From Paenibacillus massiliensis subsp. panacisoli DSM 21345 (GTDB lineage: Bacteria; Bacillota; Bacilli; Paenibacillales; Paenibacillaceae), in contig NZ_AUFO01000001.1 of assembly GCF_000426545.1 (NCBI RefSeq), positions 62,001 to 126,000 of the forward strand: 64,000 bases of DNA. The letters run 5' to 3'. Below, in pieces: positions 9,867 through 19,205 of this stretch. How positions within the stretch are numbered: the stretch's first letter is position 1; every line of letters begins with the position of its first letter. The notes below the pieces were generated by a model. That model saw only the letters and a list, made by a program, of their open reading frames with translations, searched no databases and was not told the origin of the DNA. Made by a program: the position numbers and the translations under genes.

Positions 9867-10753
9867 CCACTCGTGTGTTTGGATATCTTCTCAAAATAAT
9901 CTACAACTACCTCATGGAATTCGAGAGCAGCCCGCGAAATGTATCGACTCCTGTGCCATAACAAAGCGATCTCCCGTACCAATCCCTGATTTTCTACACT
10001 GAGATATTTGATGTGCTCCGATGAATTCCTAGCCGTGCTTGGTATAAAGGCTATGCCAATTTCTGCTTCTACAAGAGAACTTAGCCTTGCAGGTTCGTCC
10101 CCCTCATACACATATTTAGGTAAAAATCCAACCGATTCGCATATGGAGTCTACCAGATCGCGAGTACCGTAACCTCTCTTAACACCAACAAACGATTCAT
10201 CGCTTAGCTCATTCAAGGATACACTACTTCGATCTGCCAGCCGATGGCTGTTTGGAACAGCCACAACGATAGGGTCGATGAACACGATTCGACATTCAAT
10301 GTCTTCTCCTTGTATAGGAGGTGAGGCTAAGCAGAAATCGACCTCTCCTCTATGAAGGCGTGTAACCATCTCCTGCGTAGTCAGCATCTGCACATGAAAT
10401 TGGATATGGGGCCGCTTTTTCCGAAACTCTCGCAGAATATGGGGTAACCTGCTTGCGGTGGTCACCGCCAATTCCAGTGTGCCATGTTCTGGGCTGGACA
10501 AATCGTTAATCTCCTGCTTACCCTGTTGTAATTCAAACAACGCTCTTTCTGCACGGCGAAGGAACGTACTACCGAACTCATTTAATCGCAACTTTCTCCC
10601 TATTCGATCGAATAAAGGGACACCCAGATCCTCCTCCAATCGTTGAATCGTTTTGCTTAATGACGACTGAGTAACGTGCAGACTGCGTGCAGCTTCAGTC
10701 ATATGCTCCAGACGAGCTACTGCGATAAAATATTGCAGTTGAAGAAGTTCCAT
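9854..10753 (-). CDS. LysR-family transcriptional regulator
   Basis: This is a 299-residue LTTR with the N-terminal winged helix-turn-helix (MTEAARSLHVTQSSLSKTIQ, residues about 18-37) followed by LEEDLGVPLFDR. A periplasmic-binding-protein-like effector domain covers about 90-290. ATG at 10753 is preferred because GGAGGG lies 6-7 bases upstream on this strand; an ATG six codons earlier would sit on the ribosome site itself. It is divergent from an MFS exporter gene, the common LTTR arrangement, and probably controls that gene through dyads in the 112-bp shared region. The effector is unknown. Confidence 0.92.
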   Translation of the reverse strand: MELLQLQYFIAVARLEHMTEAARSLHVTQSSLSKTIQRLEEDLGVPLFDRIGRKLRLNEFGSTFLRRAERALFELQQGKQEINDLSSPEHGTLELAVTTASRLPHILREFRKKRPHIQFHVQMLTTQEMVTRLHRGEVDFCLASPPIQGEDIECRIVFIDPIVVAVPNSHRLADRSSVSLNELSDESFVGVKRGYGTRDLVDSICESVGFLPKYVYEGDEPARLSSLVEAEIGIAFIPSTARNSSEHIKYLSVENQGLVREIALLWHRSRYISRAALEFHEVVVDYFEKISKHTSGEIQ

Positions 10754-10765
10754 TTCGCACCCTCC

Positions 10766-10817
10766 ATTCATTCCTTCAAATCAATGAAATCATAACATAA
10801 AATGCTTTGGAATGAAT
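10766..10817. promoter_or_regulatory. Candidate LysR operator dyads and MFS promoter
   Basis: The dyad TTCATT-N10-AATGAA occupies 10767-10788. ATTCATTCC (10766-10774) is also the exact complement of GGAATGAAT (10809-10817). A candidate promoter for the MFS gene, TTGGAA (10807-10812), N18, TAAGAT (10831-10836), overlaps the right arm. This is the T-N11-A-like architecture expected for an LTTR; binding is inferred. Confidence 0.5.
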
Positions 10818-10865
10818 AATGAATCTCGAGTAAGATGAGATGAATAAGATATTGGAGGGAGCAAA

Positions 10866-12254
10866 ATGGGTGATCGCAGCAGGTGGTTAATGATTTCCGT
10901 TGGACTGGGGGTACTACTGAACCCTTTAAATTCTTCAATGGTCTCGGTTGCTATTGCAAGGATACAAAACGAGTTCCAGCTTGGATTTACAGTAGTTTCT
11001 TGGATTATTTTTTCTTTCTATATAGCAAGCGCGATAGCTCAACCAATCATGGGAAAAGCCAGTGATTTATTGGGTCGGAGGAGGATATTTCTTACTGGGC
11101 TTGTTGTATCCTTCGTTGCATCTTTATTAGCCCCCATGTCGCCTAATTTTGGATGGCTTATCGTGTTCCGCATAGTGCAAGCCATTGGCACAAGCATGAT
11201 GGTTGCGGTCGGAATGGCCCTCGTGCGAATTCACATTACGGAGAAACAAGCGACTGCGCTGTCAGTGTTGTCCATATTCCTCTCTGGAGCGGCAGCAATC
11301 GGACCTTTTATAGGCGGGATCATCATTCACTGGTGGAGTTGGCCTGCCATCTTTCTCGTTAATATTCCGTTCGTGGTGACAAGCTTTCTATTGGCTTGGA
11401 GCCATATTCCAAAGGACGAGCCGTCAGCATCATCCGTTGCACGTAACATGTCCTTTCGTGAATGGTCTCAATGGATGGATGTGAAAGGGATTCTATTGTT
11501 CACGGTAGGGCTGATTGCCTTGCTTGTTGGATTGCTGTCAGCCAAATCTTCTGCTCAAATTTCGTTAAGTAATGTTAGTGTTACGCTGATGGGCTTCGTT
11601 GCACTGGGAGCTTTTGTACGGCATGAGCTCAAAGCGAAGTCACCTTTTATTCCTTTGCGTACATTTGCTAAATATCCTGCGATGACTTGGGTGAATGTCG
11701 AATTCCTGCTTGTGAATGCACTTTTTTACTCGCTTTTTTTCGGACTTCCTTCCTACCTACAAATGGTACGCCATGTCAGCGAGTTCCATACAGGCATTCT
11801 CATGCTAAGCTTAGGCTTGTGTTCACTCGTTACCTCTCCAATGGCAGGACGTTGGATTGATAAAGCAGGACCTCGACCAGCGTTGCTCGTGTCCGGAATA
11901 CTGATGACATTTGGTTCAATATGGATCGTCACATTGAATGAAACTTCTCCGGTTATCAGTGTATGTGTGGCTTTAGCTGCGTTCGGTATTAGTAACGGGT
12001 TGAACAGTGTCGGTATGCAAGCGGCCTTGTTCAATAGCTCTCCAAAAGAAGTTATAGGGGTAGCATCTGGAATATTTAATACATCAAGATATCTGGGGAC
12101 CATTCTCTCTTCATTATTGATTGGCAGCGTAATGGGGAGTAACTTCAGCTTCCAGGGATTCCGAGTGCTTGGGCTGATCCTCACATTCATTGCATTGTCC
12201 TTGGTATTCATGAGTTGGCGGCGCCGGGAGTCAGGGCAATTGCAAGAGTCCTAG
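10866..12254 (+). CDS. MFS transporter, DHA2/EmrB-QacA-like
   Basis: The 462-residue integral membrane protein has about 14 hydrophobic segments. It carries the MFS loop 2-3 motif around GKASDLLGRRRIF and the family-typical opening LNSSMVSVAIARIQ. Proton-linked multidrug exporters of the DHA2 group have this length and pattern; the actual substrate is unknown. ATG 10866 follows TTGGAGGGAG. The gene is divergent from the LysR regulator and convergent with the Na/Pi gene. Its codon usage looks somewhat more A/T-rich at third positions than the neighbouring add genes, which may hint at lateral acquisition (weak). Confidence 0.9.
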   Translation: MGDRSRWLMISVGLGVLLNPLNSSMVSVAIARIQNEFQLGFTVVSWIIFSFYIASAIAQPIMGKASDLLGRRRIFLTGLVVSFVASLLAPMSPNFGWLIVFRIVQAIGTSMMVAVGMALVRIHITEKQATALSVLSIFLSGAAAIGPFIGGIIIHWWSWPAIFLVNIPFVVTSFLLAWSHIPKDEPSASSVARNMSFREWSQWMDVKGILLFTVGLIALLVGLLSAKSSAQISLSNVSVTLMGFVALGAFVRHELKAKSPFIPLRTFAKYPAMTWVNVEFLLVNALFYSLFFGLPSYLQMVRHVSEFHTGILMLSLGLCSLVTSPMAGRWIDKAGPRPALLVSGILMTFGSIWIVTLNETSPVISVCVALAAFGISNGLNSVGMQAALFNSSPKEVIGVASGIFNTSRYLGTILSSLLIGSVMGSNFSFQGFRVLGLILTFIALSLVFMSWRRRESGQLQES

Positions 12255-12257
12255 CCG

Positions 12258-12288
12258 ATCATCAAAGATCGGGTATGATCTTGATGAT
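12258..12288. terminator. Convergent hairpin between the MFS and Na/Pi genes
   Basis: ATCATCAAAGATC (12258-12270) pairs with GATCTTGATGAT (12277-12288) with a single bulged A, around the loop GGGTAT. It lies in the 51-bp gap between two convergent genes and most likely acts as a two-way terminator, though T-runs are absent. Confidence 0.5.
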
Positions 12289-12305
12289 GTTCACGACTAC
12301 ATGGA

Positions 12306-13289
12306 CTACGATCTGATTACAGGTAGTGTATCCTTCGGATCGCTGGTGTTCTCCAATCGTGTCCAGATTGGGAGGTAGCATAAGGGGAGAGCCAGCAACG
12401 AGCTGATTAGATTGAACAAGGTCTGGGCATGGGCGACCTGCGCTCCCGCCTCGCTCGAGATCAGAGTTGCTGCCCCTTGCAGCCATGGTATTAAGGGCAT
12501 GAAGATCAGCGCGCCAGCAACATTCAGCAGAATGTGGGTCCAGGCCACGAATTTGCCGGACGTACTACCTCCGATTGAAGCCATCCATGCAGTAACGCAG
12601 GTGCCGACATTCGAGCCGATGACGATTGCAATGGCTACATCCAGCGGTAGCGCTCCTGTGGCCGCTAGGCTCATGGCAATACCAATAACGGCAACGCCGC
12701 TGTGCATGATGGCCGTCAGACAGGCTCCTGCAATAAATGCCCACCACATGTTCTGGGTGGCATGTGTCAGGAACCACTGGAACATCCCTGCTTCCTCGAC
12801 CCATGGACCGATGGCCTGCATGATGCGGATGCCTGTCATGATGAGTGCAAAGCCAGTGATAGTGAGACTGACAAACTGTAGGCCCAAGCCTCTGCCGGTA
12901 TGCTCATACCATATCACAGCAAGTACCCAGCTTAGGATTGATAATACCAGCAGAGGCAAAGCAATCGTGCCTAGCTGCAAACCCATCAGCTCTGTGGTAA
13001 GACACGTACCAATATTAGTACCTAATATAATGCCAAGCGTACGGCCATAGGTTAGCAAGCCAGCGTTGACCATTCCTATGGTGATGACGGTCACGGCGCT
13101 ACTGCTCTGCAATAGTGCGGTTATTCCTGTACTGACCAGCAGCCCTCTCAGCGGAGAGGCTGTGGCGTGCTGGAGCCCTCGCTGGAGCATAGGACCTGCA
13201 AGCTTTCGCAGACCTGACTCCATGATCTTCATTCCTCCAAGGAATACGAACAGTCCCCAGCCCAGTGGCATGATGATCTGATAGAACAA
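12306..13289 (-). CDS. Na/Pi cotransporter (PNaS/NptA-like) family protein
   Basis: This is a polytopic membrane protein with the two inverted halves of the Na+/phosphate cotransporter family. The first half has the QSSSA motif (Q61) and GTNIGT (about 90-95); the second has GSNVGT (about 225-230). In the second half the expected QSSSA is replaced by MHSGVA (about 195-200), so transport capacity or ion coupling may differ. I chose TTG at 13289 because GGGAAGGAG lies 9 bases upstream, giving 327 residues. In-frame ATGs at 13358 and 13409 lack ribosome sites. No PhoU-like tail is present. Confidence 0.85.
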   Translation of the reverse strand: MFYQIIMPLGWGLFVFLGGMKIMESGLRKLAGPMLQRGLQHATASPLRGLLVSTGITALLQSSSAVTVITIGMVNAGLLTYGRTLGIILGTNIGTCLTTELMGLQLGTIALPLLVLSILSWVLAVIWYEHTGRGLGLQFVSLTITGFALIMTGIRIMQAIGPWVEEAGMFQWFLTHATQNMWWAFIAGACLTAIMHSGVAVIGIAMSLAATGALPLDVAIAIVIGSNVGTCVTAWMASIGGSTSGKFVAWTHILLNVAGALIFMPLIPWLQGAATLISSEAGAQVAHAQTLFNLISSLLALPLCYLPIWTRLENTSDPKDTLPVIRS

Positions 13290-13473
13290 GCGTGTCCACT
13301 CCTTCCCGATTCTGTTGATGAGGATCAGCCTGGTTACATGCCAATAGATGTTTTTCATACTACATATATGAGGTAGCGGACGGAGACATGACAAGCCCGG
13401 CTTGACCATTACTGTACTCTGCAGATGAGTAGGTCAAAAGCAGGTTGAATGATATACCGCAGCAAGCGAGAAG

Positions 13474-13502
13474 TAGATGCCTGTCTGCAATTGAGCTATA
13501 AT
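13474..13502 (+). promoter_or_regulatory. Possible sigma-A promoter of the RlmI-like gene
   Basis: A perfect -10 hexamer TATAAT lies at 13497-13502, with a poor -35 (TAGATG) 17 bp upstream. It is 47 bp before the TTG start of the methyltransferase gene. Confidence 0.4.
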
Positions 13503-13549
13503 GAATAAGTTAGTTAGTCTGGTATTTGTAAAAAAGGAGCGAAACACAT

Positions 13550-14920
13550 TTGCCTTCCGTAATATTAGAGCGCAGTCGCAAAAAACGACTGGAACAGGCT
13601 CATCCATGGATTTTTAAAAATGAAATTGCCTCTGTCGACGGGAATCCGTCTCCTGGCGAGCTCGTGAGTGTAATGAATCATCAGGGGCGCTTTCTGGCTG
13701 CAGGCTATTATAATCCGGCATCCCAGATCACGGTCCGTGTCGTGTCCTATCAACCACTTGAGGCGATGGATACAGCCTTTTTTGTACGTAGATTTCGAGA
13801 GTGTCTACAACATCGTGAACGCTTCCTGAAAGATGGAGATGCCTATCGTCTGGTGTACGGTGAAGCGGACTTCCTACCAGGATTAATCGTGGATCGCTTT
13901 GGTGATGTGCTGGTCGTGCAGTTGCTGACCTTGGGCATGGACCAGCGTCGAAATGAGATTCGGGATGCACTGGCAGAGGTCATGCAGCCAACTGCCATCT
14001 ACGAGCGCAGTGATGTGTCCATCCGTGAGCTGGAGGGGCTGGAGCAGGTGAAGGGCCCGCTGCTAGGGGACTGTCCGCGCTATGTGACCGTGACAGAGAA
14101 TGGCTTGAAGATTAAGGTAGACATTGTAGAAGGTCAGAAGACCGGATATTTCTTCGATCAACGCGAGAATCGTGCAGCCATCGCCCCATTGATGACAGGC
14201 TGGGGAGCGAGAAGTGGCATTACTTTGCAGGACGTGGAGGAGAATGGTGAGCTTGTGAAGCTTCCGGTGAACAAGAGCGGCAAGCGTGTGGAGTTTCCTT
14301 ATTGGGACGGAGCGACCGTGCTGGAATGCTTCTCACATACCGGCAGCTTTACGTTAAACGCCTGCCAGCATGGTGCCAAGAAGGTAACCTGTCTTGACAT
14401 ATCCGAGCATGCGATCGAGAGTGCACGCGAAAATGTACGGCTGAACGGCTTTGAGGACAGAGTCGAGTTTGTCGTGGAGGATGCCTTCCAATATTTGCGT
14501 GATCAGGTCAAAGGTACTGAGGAACGTGTAGCTCGCGCAAGCGGTCAGAAGGTCGATACGTCCAAGCCGCTTACCGCAGGAGGTGGGAAGACCTTCGATG
14601 TAGTGATTCTGGACCCGCCAGCTTTTGCGAAGACACGTAATGCCGTCAAAGGCGCATGTCGGGGCTATAAGGACATTAACCTGCACGGCATGAAGCTCGT
14701 GAATGAGGGCGGATATCTGGTGACGGCAAGCTGTTCCTTCCACATGAGACCTGACCTCTTTTTGAGTACGATCAAGGAAGCGGCAGAGGATGCAGGCAAA
14801 ATTCTGAGATTAGTCGAGTGGCGTGCGGCAGGCAAGGACCATCCCCAGATTCTGGGTGTTGAGGAGGGTCATTATTTGAAATTCGCCATCTTCGAGGTTC
14901 GAAGTAAGCACCTTCTGTAG
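13550..14920 (+). CDS. RlmI-like class I SAM-dependent rRNA methyltransferase
   Basis: The layout matches RlmI/YwbD-type 23S rRNA cytosine-C5 methyltransferases. There is an N-terminal PUA domain (about 1-80) and an EEHD-like middle domain. The Rossmann fold shows VLECFSHTGSFTLNACQHGA (about 260) and the catalytic-region motif LDPPAFA (about 353). The start is TTG at 13550 behind AAAGGAGC. At 456 residues it is about 60 longer than E. coli RlmI. Extra segments lie near residues 220-253 (RSGITLQDVEENGELVKL and on) and 320-347 (GTEERVARASGQKVDTSKPL). Target base is inferred from family only. Confidence 0.88.
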   Translation: MPSVILERSRKKRLEQAHPWIFKNEIASVDGNPSPGELVSVMNHQGRFLAAGYYNPASQITVRVVSYQPLEAMDTAFFVRRFRECLQHRERFLKDGDAYRLVYGEADFLPGLIVDRFGDVLVVQLLTLGMDQRRNEIRDALAEVMQPTAIYERSDVSIRELEGLEQVKGPLLGDCPRYVTVTENGLKIKVDIVEGQKTGYFFDQRENRAAIAPLMTGWGARSGITLQDVEENGELVKLPVNKSGKRVEFPYWDGATVLECFSHTGSFTLNACQHGAKKVTCLDISEHAIESARENVRLNGFEDRVEFVVEDAFQYLRDQVKGTEERVARASGQKVDTSKPLTAGGGKTFDVVILDPPAFAKTRNAVKGACRGYKDINLHGMKLVNEGGYLVTASCSFHMRPDLFLSTIKEAAEDAGKILRLVEWRAAGKDHPQILGVEEGHYLKFAIFEVRSKHLL

Positions 14921-14993
14921 CTTTTGTTAGCTGTCAGTTCGGATTGTCCTCAGATGTACCATTTATCTCAGAGAAGCAGGAGGTTGAGGGTGC

Positions 14994-15485
14994 ATGAAGA
15001 CGTTGTTTTTATACAATTGGCAGGTACGCAAGGAATGGTATCGTTGGTGTGAAGCGCTGGATGAGGAAGAATTGCTCAGAGCTCGTACAGGCGGAGTGGG
15101 AGGGATTCTGAAGACGCTCTTCCATATCGTGGATGTAGAGTGGAGCTGGATCAGAGTCATGGAGGACAAGCCTGACACGGAAGAAGACTTTGAGGAATAT
15201 AGCACGTTGGCTAAGGTAATGGCTCTTGATGCCAGATACCATCAGGATGTCTCTCCGTTCATAGAACACTGGCATGATGGTCTGGAGCACAAAGTATTTG
15301 TTAACCATCGTCATGATGGTAGTGTAGAGGAGCATATGTGGGGGGAGATTATGCGCCACATTGTTGCTCACGAGATACACCACACAGGGCAGCTTTCTGT
15401 TTGGTCACGGGAGTTAGGAATGCAGCCGCCTTCGGCTAATCTGATCCGTAGAGGCCTGAGAGATAGTCTGCCGCCTGTAAATTAA
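14994..15485 (+). CDS. DinB-family protein
   Basis: The 163-residue protein belongs to the DinB/YfiT four-helix-bundle superfamily, many members of which bind a metal ion through three histidines. H44 in LFHIVDVEWSW and the histidines in MRHIVAHEIHHTGQL are in the expected places. The N-terminus YNWQVRKEWYRWCEAL and the Gly-rich GGVGGILKTL turn fit the family. ATG 14994 follows GCAGGAGG. Members may be thiol-dependent transferases, but no specific reaction can be given here. It is terminated by a strong hairpin just downstream and appears monocistronic. Confidence 0.88.
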   Translation: MKTLFLYNWQVRKEWYRWCEALDEEELLRARTGGVGGILKTLFHIVDVEWSWIRVMEDKPDTEEDFEEYSTLAKVMALDARYHQDVSPFIEHWHDGLEHKVFVNHRHDGSVEEHMWGEIMRHIVAHEIHHTGQLSVWSRELGMQPPSANLIRRGLRDSLPPVN

Positions 15486-15513
15486 TGTTTTTCAATTGGT
15501 TAAAGCTGGAGAG

Positions 15514-15539
15514 GCTCATGCATGGTTGCATGGGCTTTT
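15514..15539 (+). terminator. Terminator of the dinB-like gene
   Basis: GCTCATGCA (15514-15522) pairs with TGCATGGGC (15527-15535) around a TGGT loop and is followed by TTTT. Confidence 0.8.
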
Positions 15540-15605
15540 CGGTATTGGCATACAGGCTGGTCGCGAGGCTGTGACAAACGTATGTTCTTTGTTTCAGGCT
15601 TATTG

Positions 15606-15614
15606 TGCTATACT
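15606..15614 (+). promoter_or_regulatory. Extended -10 promoter candidate for addBA
   Basis: TGCTATACT is an extended -10 element (TGN plus TATACT) 85 bp upstream of addB, with TTCTTT 18 bp before the hexamer as a weak -35. A small hairpin (GACGGA, loop CAA, TCCGTC at 15641-15655) lies in the predicted leader. Confidence 0.45.
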
Positions 15615-15698
15615 GTGCACATGATTGATACTTGGATAGGGACGGACAATCCGTCTGAATATAGGATCAAGACGTAAAAGGCTAGGAGGTACAGGAGC

Positions 15699-18600
15699 AT
15701 GATCCGTTTGATGATAGGACGTGCCGGGACCGGGAAGAGTACCCGGATTCACCGCGAAATTGATGCACACCTGCAGGATAGCCCTGTTGGCTCTCCGCTC
15801 ATTCTACTGGTGCCGGAGCAAATAACCTTCCATACGGAGTATGAACTGCTGTCTGGTGGTAGTGTTCAGGGCAGCATGCGTGCTCAGGTGCTCGGCTTTC
15901 GGAGACTGGCGCATCGGGTGCTTCAGGAGACAGGTGGCTCGGCCATTGCTTCGGTAAGCGAAGAGGGCAAGAAGATGCTTTTATATAAAATATTGCGTAG
16001 ACACAAGGAAGAGCTACGTGTCTTTCGCGATTCAGGCGACCAGCTCGGCTTCGTAGATCGACTGAACCGTCTCTTCACGGAGCACAAGCAATACAGTGCA
16101 GAGGGTGAATCGTTGACAGAGCAATTAGGGCGTGTCGGGGCGATGAAAGATATGCCGATTCTGGGTGATAAGCTCCAGGACGTCGCCTTGATCTATCGGG
16201 AGTTCGAGCAGGAGATGGCGCCACTATATCTCGACGGTGAGGATACGATGCTACGGCTAGCCGGACAGGTCCAGCATTCACAGTGGCTAAAAGGCGCCCG
16301 CATCTGGCTGGATGGACACCGTACCTTTACTCCATTGGAGTATCAGGTCATTCGTGAACTGATGACTGTAGCAGAGGAATTTACGGTCTCCTTGACTTTA
16401 GACCCTACTTATGCGACAGGGCGTTCTCCGCATGAATTGGACATGTTCCACCCTACGGCGATGACGTACACCAAGTTGAGGGGGATGGCAGAGGAGCTGG
16501 GAATTGAGCAGCATACAGAAGTGTTGCGTCCTGAGGTTCCGCCCCGCTATCTGCCTGGCTCAGGGCTGATGCGTCTGGAAGCCGCCTTTGAGCAGCCAAG
16601 AGCACGACCATTTATAGACCCGATAGAGGATATTCGGCTGTATGCTGCTTCTGACCGACGTGCAGAGCTGGAGGGCGCGATTCGGGAAATGAGGCGTCTG
16701 GCTCGTGAGCATGGCGTCAGGTATAAGGATATGGCCATCCTTGTGCGGAATCCTGCCGATTATGAGCATCTGGCACAGCCGCTGTTTGCTAAGTATGAGG
16801 TTCCAGTGTTCGTTGATGAGAAGAGAGGAATATTGCATCACCCACTCGTTGAGCTAGTGCGGGCTTCGTTGGATATTGTGCGGCGAGGCTGGCGCTATGA
16901 GGATGTATTCCGTGCGATCAAGACAGACCTGCTGCTGCCATCTGATGGCCCGGTGAATCGGGCGCTAATGGACGAGCTTGAGAATTATGTCCTAGCCTGC
17001 GGCATTCATGGTTCACGCTGGACGGACGGCAAGCCGTGGAAGTCGGTTCCGAGTCTGTCCTTGGATATGGAGGAACAGGAGCGGAGCCGCCATAAAGATG
17101 AACTGCTGGAGCGAATGGAGCTATGTCGACAGGCCATTGTGACTCCGCTACACGCTTTTGAACGGCGAATGAAACGAGCGAAAAGCGTACTTGCACAATG
17201 TGAGGCACTGTATCTGCTACTGGAGGAAGCTGAGGCTGGTCAGAAGCTCGACCTCCTGATTCAGCAGGCTGAGACAGAAGGGGACCCTGAGACGGCGCGG
17301 GAGCACCGTCAGATCTGGGATGCTGTGCTGGAGCTGCTGGATCAGGTGGCCCAGATGATGGGGGACGAGCAGTGGGACAAGGAGCTGTTTGCGTCGATAT
17401 TGGAGACAGGATTGGCTGAATACCGACTGGCATTAATTCCGCCTGCACTCGATCAGGTTATTCTCGGAAGTATGGACCGATCCCGAGTGAATCATATTCA
17501 ATATGTTTTTCTGCTGGGAATGAACGAAGGGATTATGCCTGCCGTTCCGCAGGAGGATGGAGTACTGTCCGAGCAGGAAAGGGCACGCCTGACGCAACTG
17601 GGTCTACAGCTGGCTCCCGAGGTGAATCGGCGCTTGCTGGACGAGCGGTTCCTGGCTTACACGGCGATGACAGCTGCTGGGAGAGGACTCTGGCTTAGCT
17701 ACCCTGTAGCTGATGACGAAGGCAAGCCTTTGCTGCCCTCTGAATATATCAGGCAGCTGCGGAGCATGTTCCGTAGTCTGCGGGAGCAGCCGTTGGCTGC
17801 CGGACCGTTGCCTGGCAGCGAATGGGCGTTACAGGCCACATATGCGGCGCATCCGGCGGATGCATTACCTCAGCTTGTTATGCAGCTGCGTCAGTGGATG
17901 CGGGGAGAATCCATCGCGGGTCCTTGGTGGTCCGTATACAATTGGTTCGCGTCATCTGCTTCGGACGGGCCTTATTATTCACGCCTGCGCCAGCTACTCA
18001 CCTCGCTATTCTATGCGAACCACACGAGCACGCTGCTTGAGGATACGAGTCGCCAGCTGTATGGAAATACGCTACGAACGAGCGTTTCTCGGATGGAACG
18101 ATTTGTCGCCTGTCCGTTCTCACACTTTGCCTCACATGGACTTAAGCTGAAGGAAAGACAGGTGTATCGACTGAAGGCGCCAGATATCGGTCAGCTCTTC
18201 CATGCCGCGCTTGGCATGATGGCTACAAGCTTGAAGGAGCGTAACCAGAGCTGGGGAAGCCTGAGCGCTGAGGAGTGCAGACAAGAGGCGGAGAATACGG
18301 TGGAGCAGCTGGCTCCTCGTCTGCAGGGCGAAATTCTGCTCAGCTCCAAGCGGTATGGCTATATTTTCCGCAAGCTAAAGGACATCGTAAGTCGTGCGTC
18401 AGTTATTCTGGGGGAGCATGCCCGGCAAGGAAGCTTTGAGCCGTTGGGATTAGAGCTGGATTTTGGACCGGGCAAGGAGATTCCTCCTCTGCGCTTCGAG
18501 CTCGACAACGGGGTCGTAATGGAAGTGATTGGGCGTATTGACCGGGTCGATGTGGCTGAGGGAGAAGAAGGTCTCTTGCTGCGAGTGATTGACTACAAAT

Positions 18601-19205
18601 CAAGTCAAAAGGATCTTCGTCTACATGAAGTGTATTACGGCCTATCACTGCAAATGCTGACTTATCTCGATGTGTTGCTGACGCATGCCGAGCAGTGGCT
18701 CGGAGAGCCTGCTTATCCTGCGGGCACGTTGTACTTCCATGTGCATAATCCGCTCTTGCAGGCGGCGAATGGACTGCGTGAGGATCAGGCGCAGCAGGAG
18801 ATGCTGAAGAAATTCAAAATGAAGGGCCTGCTGATGGCTGATCCAGGCGTTATTCGCAAGATGGATATGCTGCTCGACAAGGGCTATTCTTCCATTTTGC
18901 CTGTAGCAATCAAAGCGGACGGGACCTTTTACAGCAGCTCCTCCGTAGCTGGTCCTGGACAATGGGATCGTCTGCTGTCTGCCGTGCGACATAATATTCG
19001 CGATATCGGGAGCAGGATGACCAATGGGGAGACACGTATTGAGCCCTATCGGATTCAACAAGAGACTGCCTGCGATTTCTGCTCTTTCAAGCCTGTATGT
19101 CAATTCGATGATACGCTGGAGAGCAACGGCTACAAATGGTTGGGCAGACCGGGTAAGGAGCAGGCATGGAGCATGATCGAGCAGAAAGGAGGCGGGGACA
19201 AATGA
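15699..19205 (+). CDS. addB: ATP-dependent helicase/nuclease subunit AddB
   Basis: AddB pairs with AddA in the RecBCD-like AddAB complex that resects double-strand breaks and loads RecA. The 1168-residue protein has the N-terminal Walker A GRAGTGKST (residues 7-15) followed by a largely inactivated helicase body. A C-terminal nuclease domain shows VIDYKSSQKDLRLHEVYYG. The four cysteines of the structural 4Fe-4S cluster are visible at C805, C1125, C1128 and C1134, which also marks it as AddB. ATG 15699 follows TAGGAGG. Its TGA overlaps the addA ATG (ATGA), so the subunits are translationally coupled. Confidence 0.97.
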   Translation: MIRLMIGRAGTGKSTRIHREIDAHLQDSPVGSPLILLVPEQITFHTEYELLSGGSVQGSMRAQVLGFRRLAHRVLQETGGSAIASVSEEGKKMLLYKILRRHKEELRVFRDSGDQLGFVDRLNRLFTEHKQYSAEGESLTEQLGRVGAMKDMPILGDKLQDVALIYREFEQEMAPLYLDGEDTMLRLAGQVQHSQWLKGARIWLDGHRTFTPLEYQVIRELMTVAEEFTVSLTLDPTYATGRSPHELDMFHPTAMTYTKLRGMAEELGIEQHTEVLRPEVPPRYLPGSGLMRLEAAFEQPRARPFIDPIEDIRLYAASDRRAELEGAIREMRRLAREHGVRYKDMAILVRNPADYEHLAQPLFAKYEVPVFVDEKRGILHHPLVELVRASLDIVRRGWRYEDVFRAIKTDLLLPSDGPVNRALMDELENYVLACGIHGSRWTDGKPWKSVPSLSLDMEEQERSRHKDELLERMELCRQAIVTPLHAFERRMKRAKSVLAQCEALYLLLEEAEAGQKLDLLIQQAETEGDPETAREHRQIWDAVLELLDQVAQMMGDEQWDKELFASILETGLAEYRLALIPPALDQVILGSMDRSRVNHIQYVFLLGMNEGIMPAVPQEDGVLSEQERARLTQLGLQLAPEVNRRLLDERFLAYTAMTAAGRGLWLSYPVADDEGKPLLPSEYIRQLRSMFRSLREQPLAAGPLPGSEWALQATYAAHPADALPQLVMQLRQWMRGESIAGPWWSVYNWFASSASDGPYYSRLRQLLTSLFYANHTSTLLEDTSRQLYGNTLRTSVSRMERFVACPFSHFASHGLKLKERQVYRLKAPDIGQLFHAALGMMATSLKERNQSWGSLSAEECRQEAENTVEQLAPRLQGEILLSSKRYGYIFRKLKDIVSRASVILGEHARQGSFEPLGLELDFGPGKEIPPLRFELDNGVVMEVIGRIDRVDVAEGEEGLLLRVIDYKSSQKDLRLHEVYYGLSLQMLTYLDVLLTHAEQWLGEPAYPAGTLYFHVHNPLLQAANGLREDQAQQEMLKKFKMKGLLMADPGVIRKMDMLLDKGYSSILPVAIKADGTFYSSSSVAGPGQWDRLLSAVRHNIRDIGSRMTNGETRIEPYRIQQETACDFCSFKPVCQFDDTLESNGYKWLGRPGKEQAWSMIEQKGGGDK

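Noticed and set aside
12412..13050. 212-codon plus-strand ORF opposite the Na/Pi gene
   Set aside because: Mirror of a membrane protein gene, Pro/Met/Ile-rich, no homology pattern.
9284..15698. Genomic island or prophage
   Set aside because: No integrase, attachment repeats, transposase or phage genes are present; the accessory genes are ordinary metabolic and transport functions.
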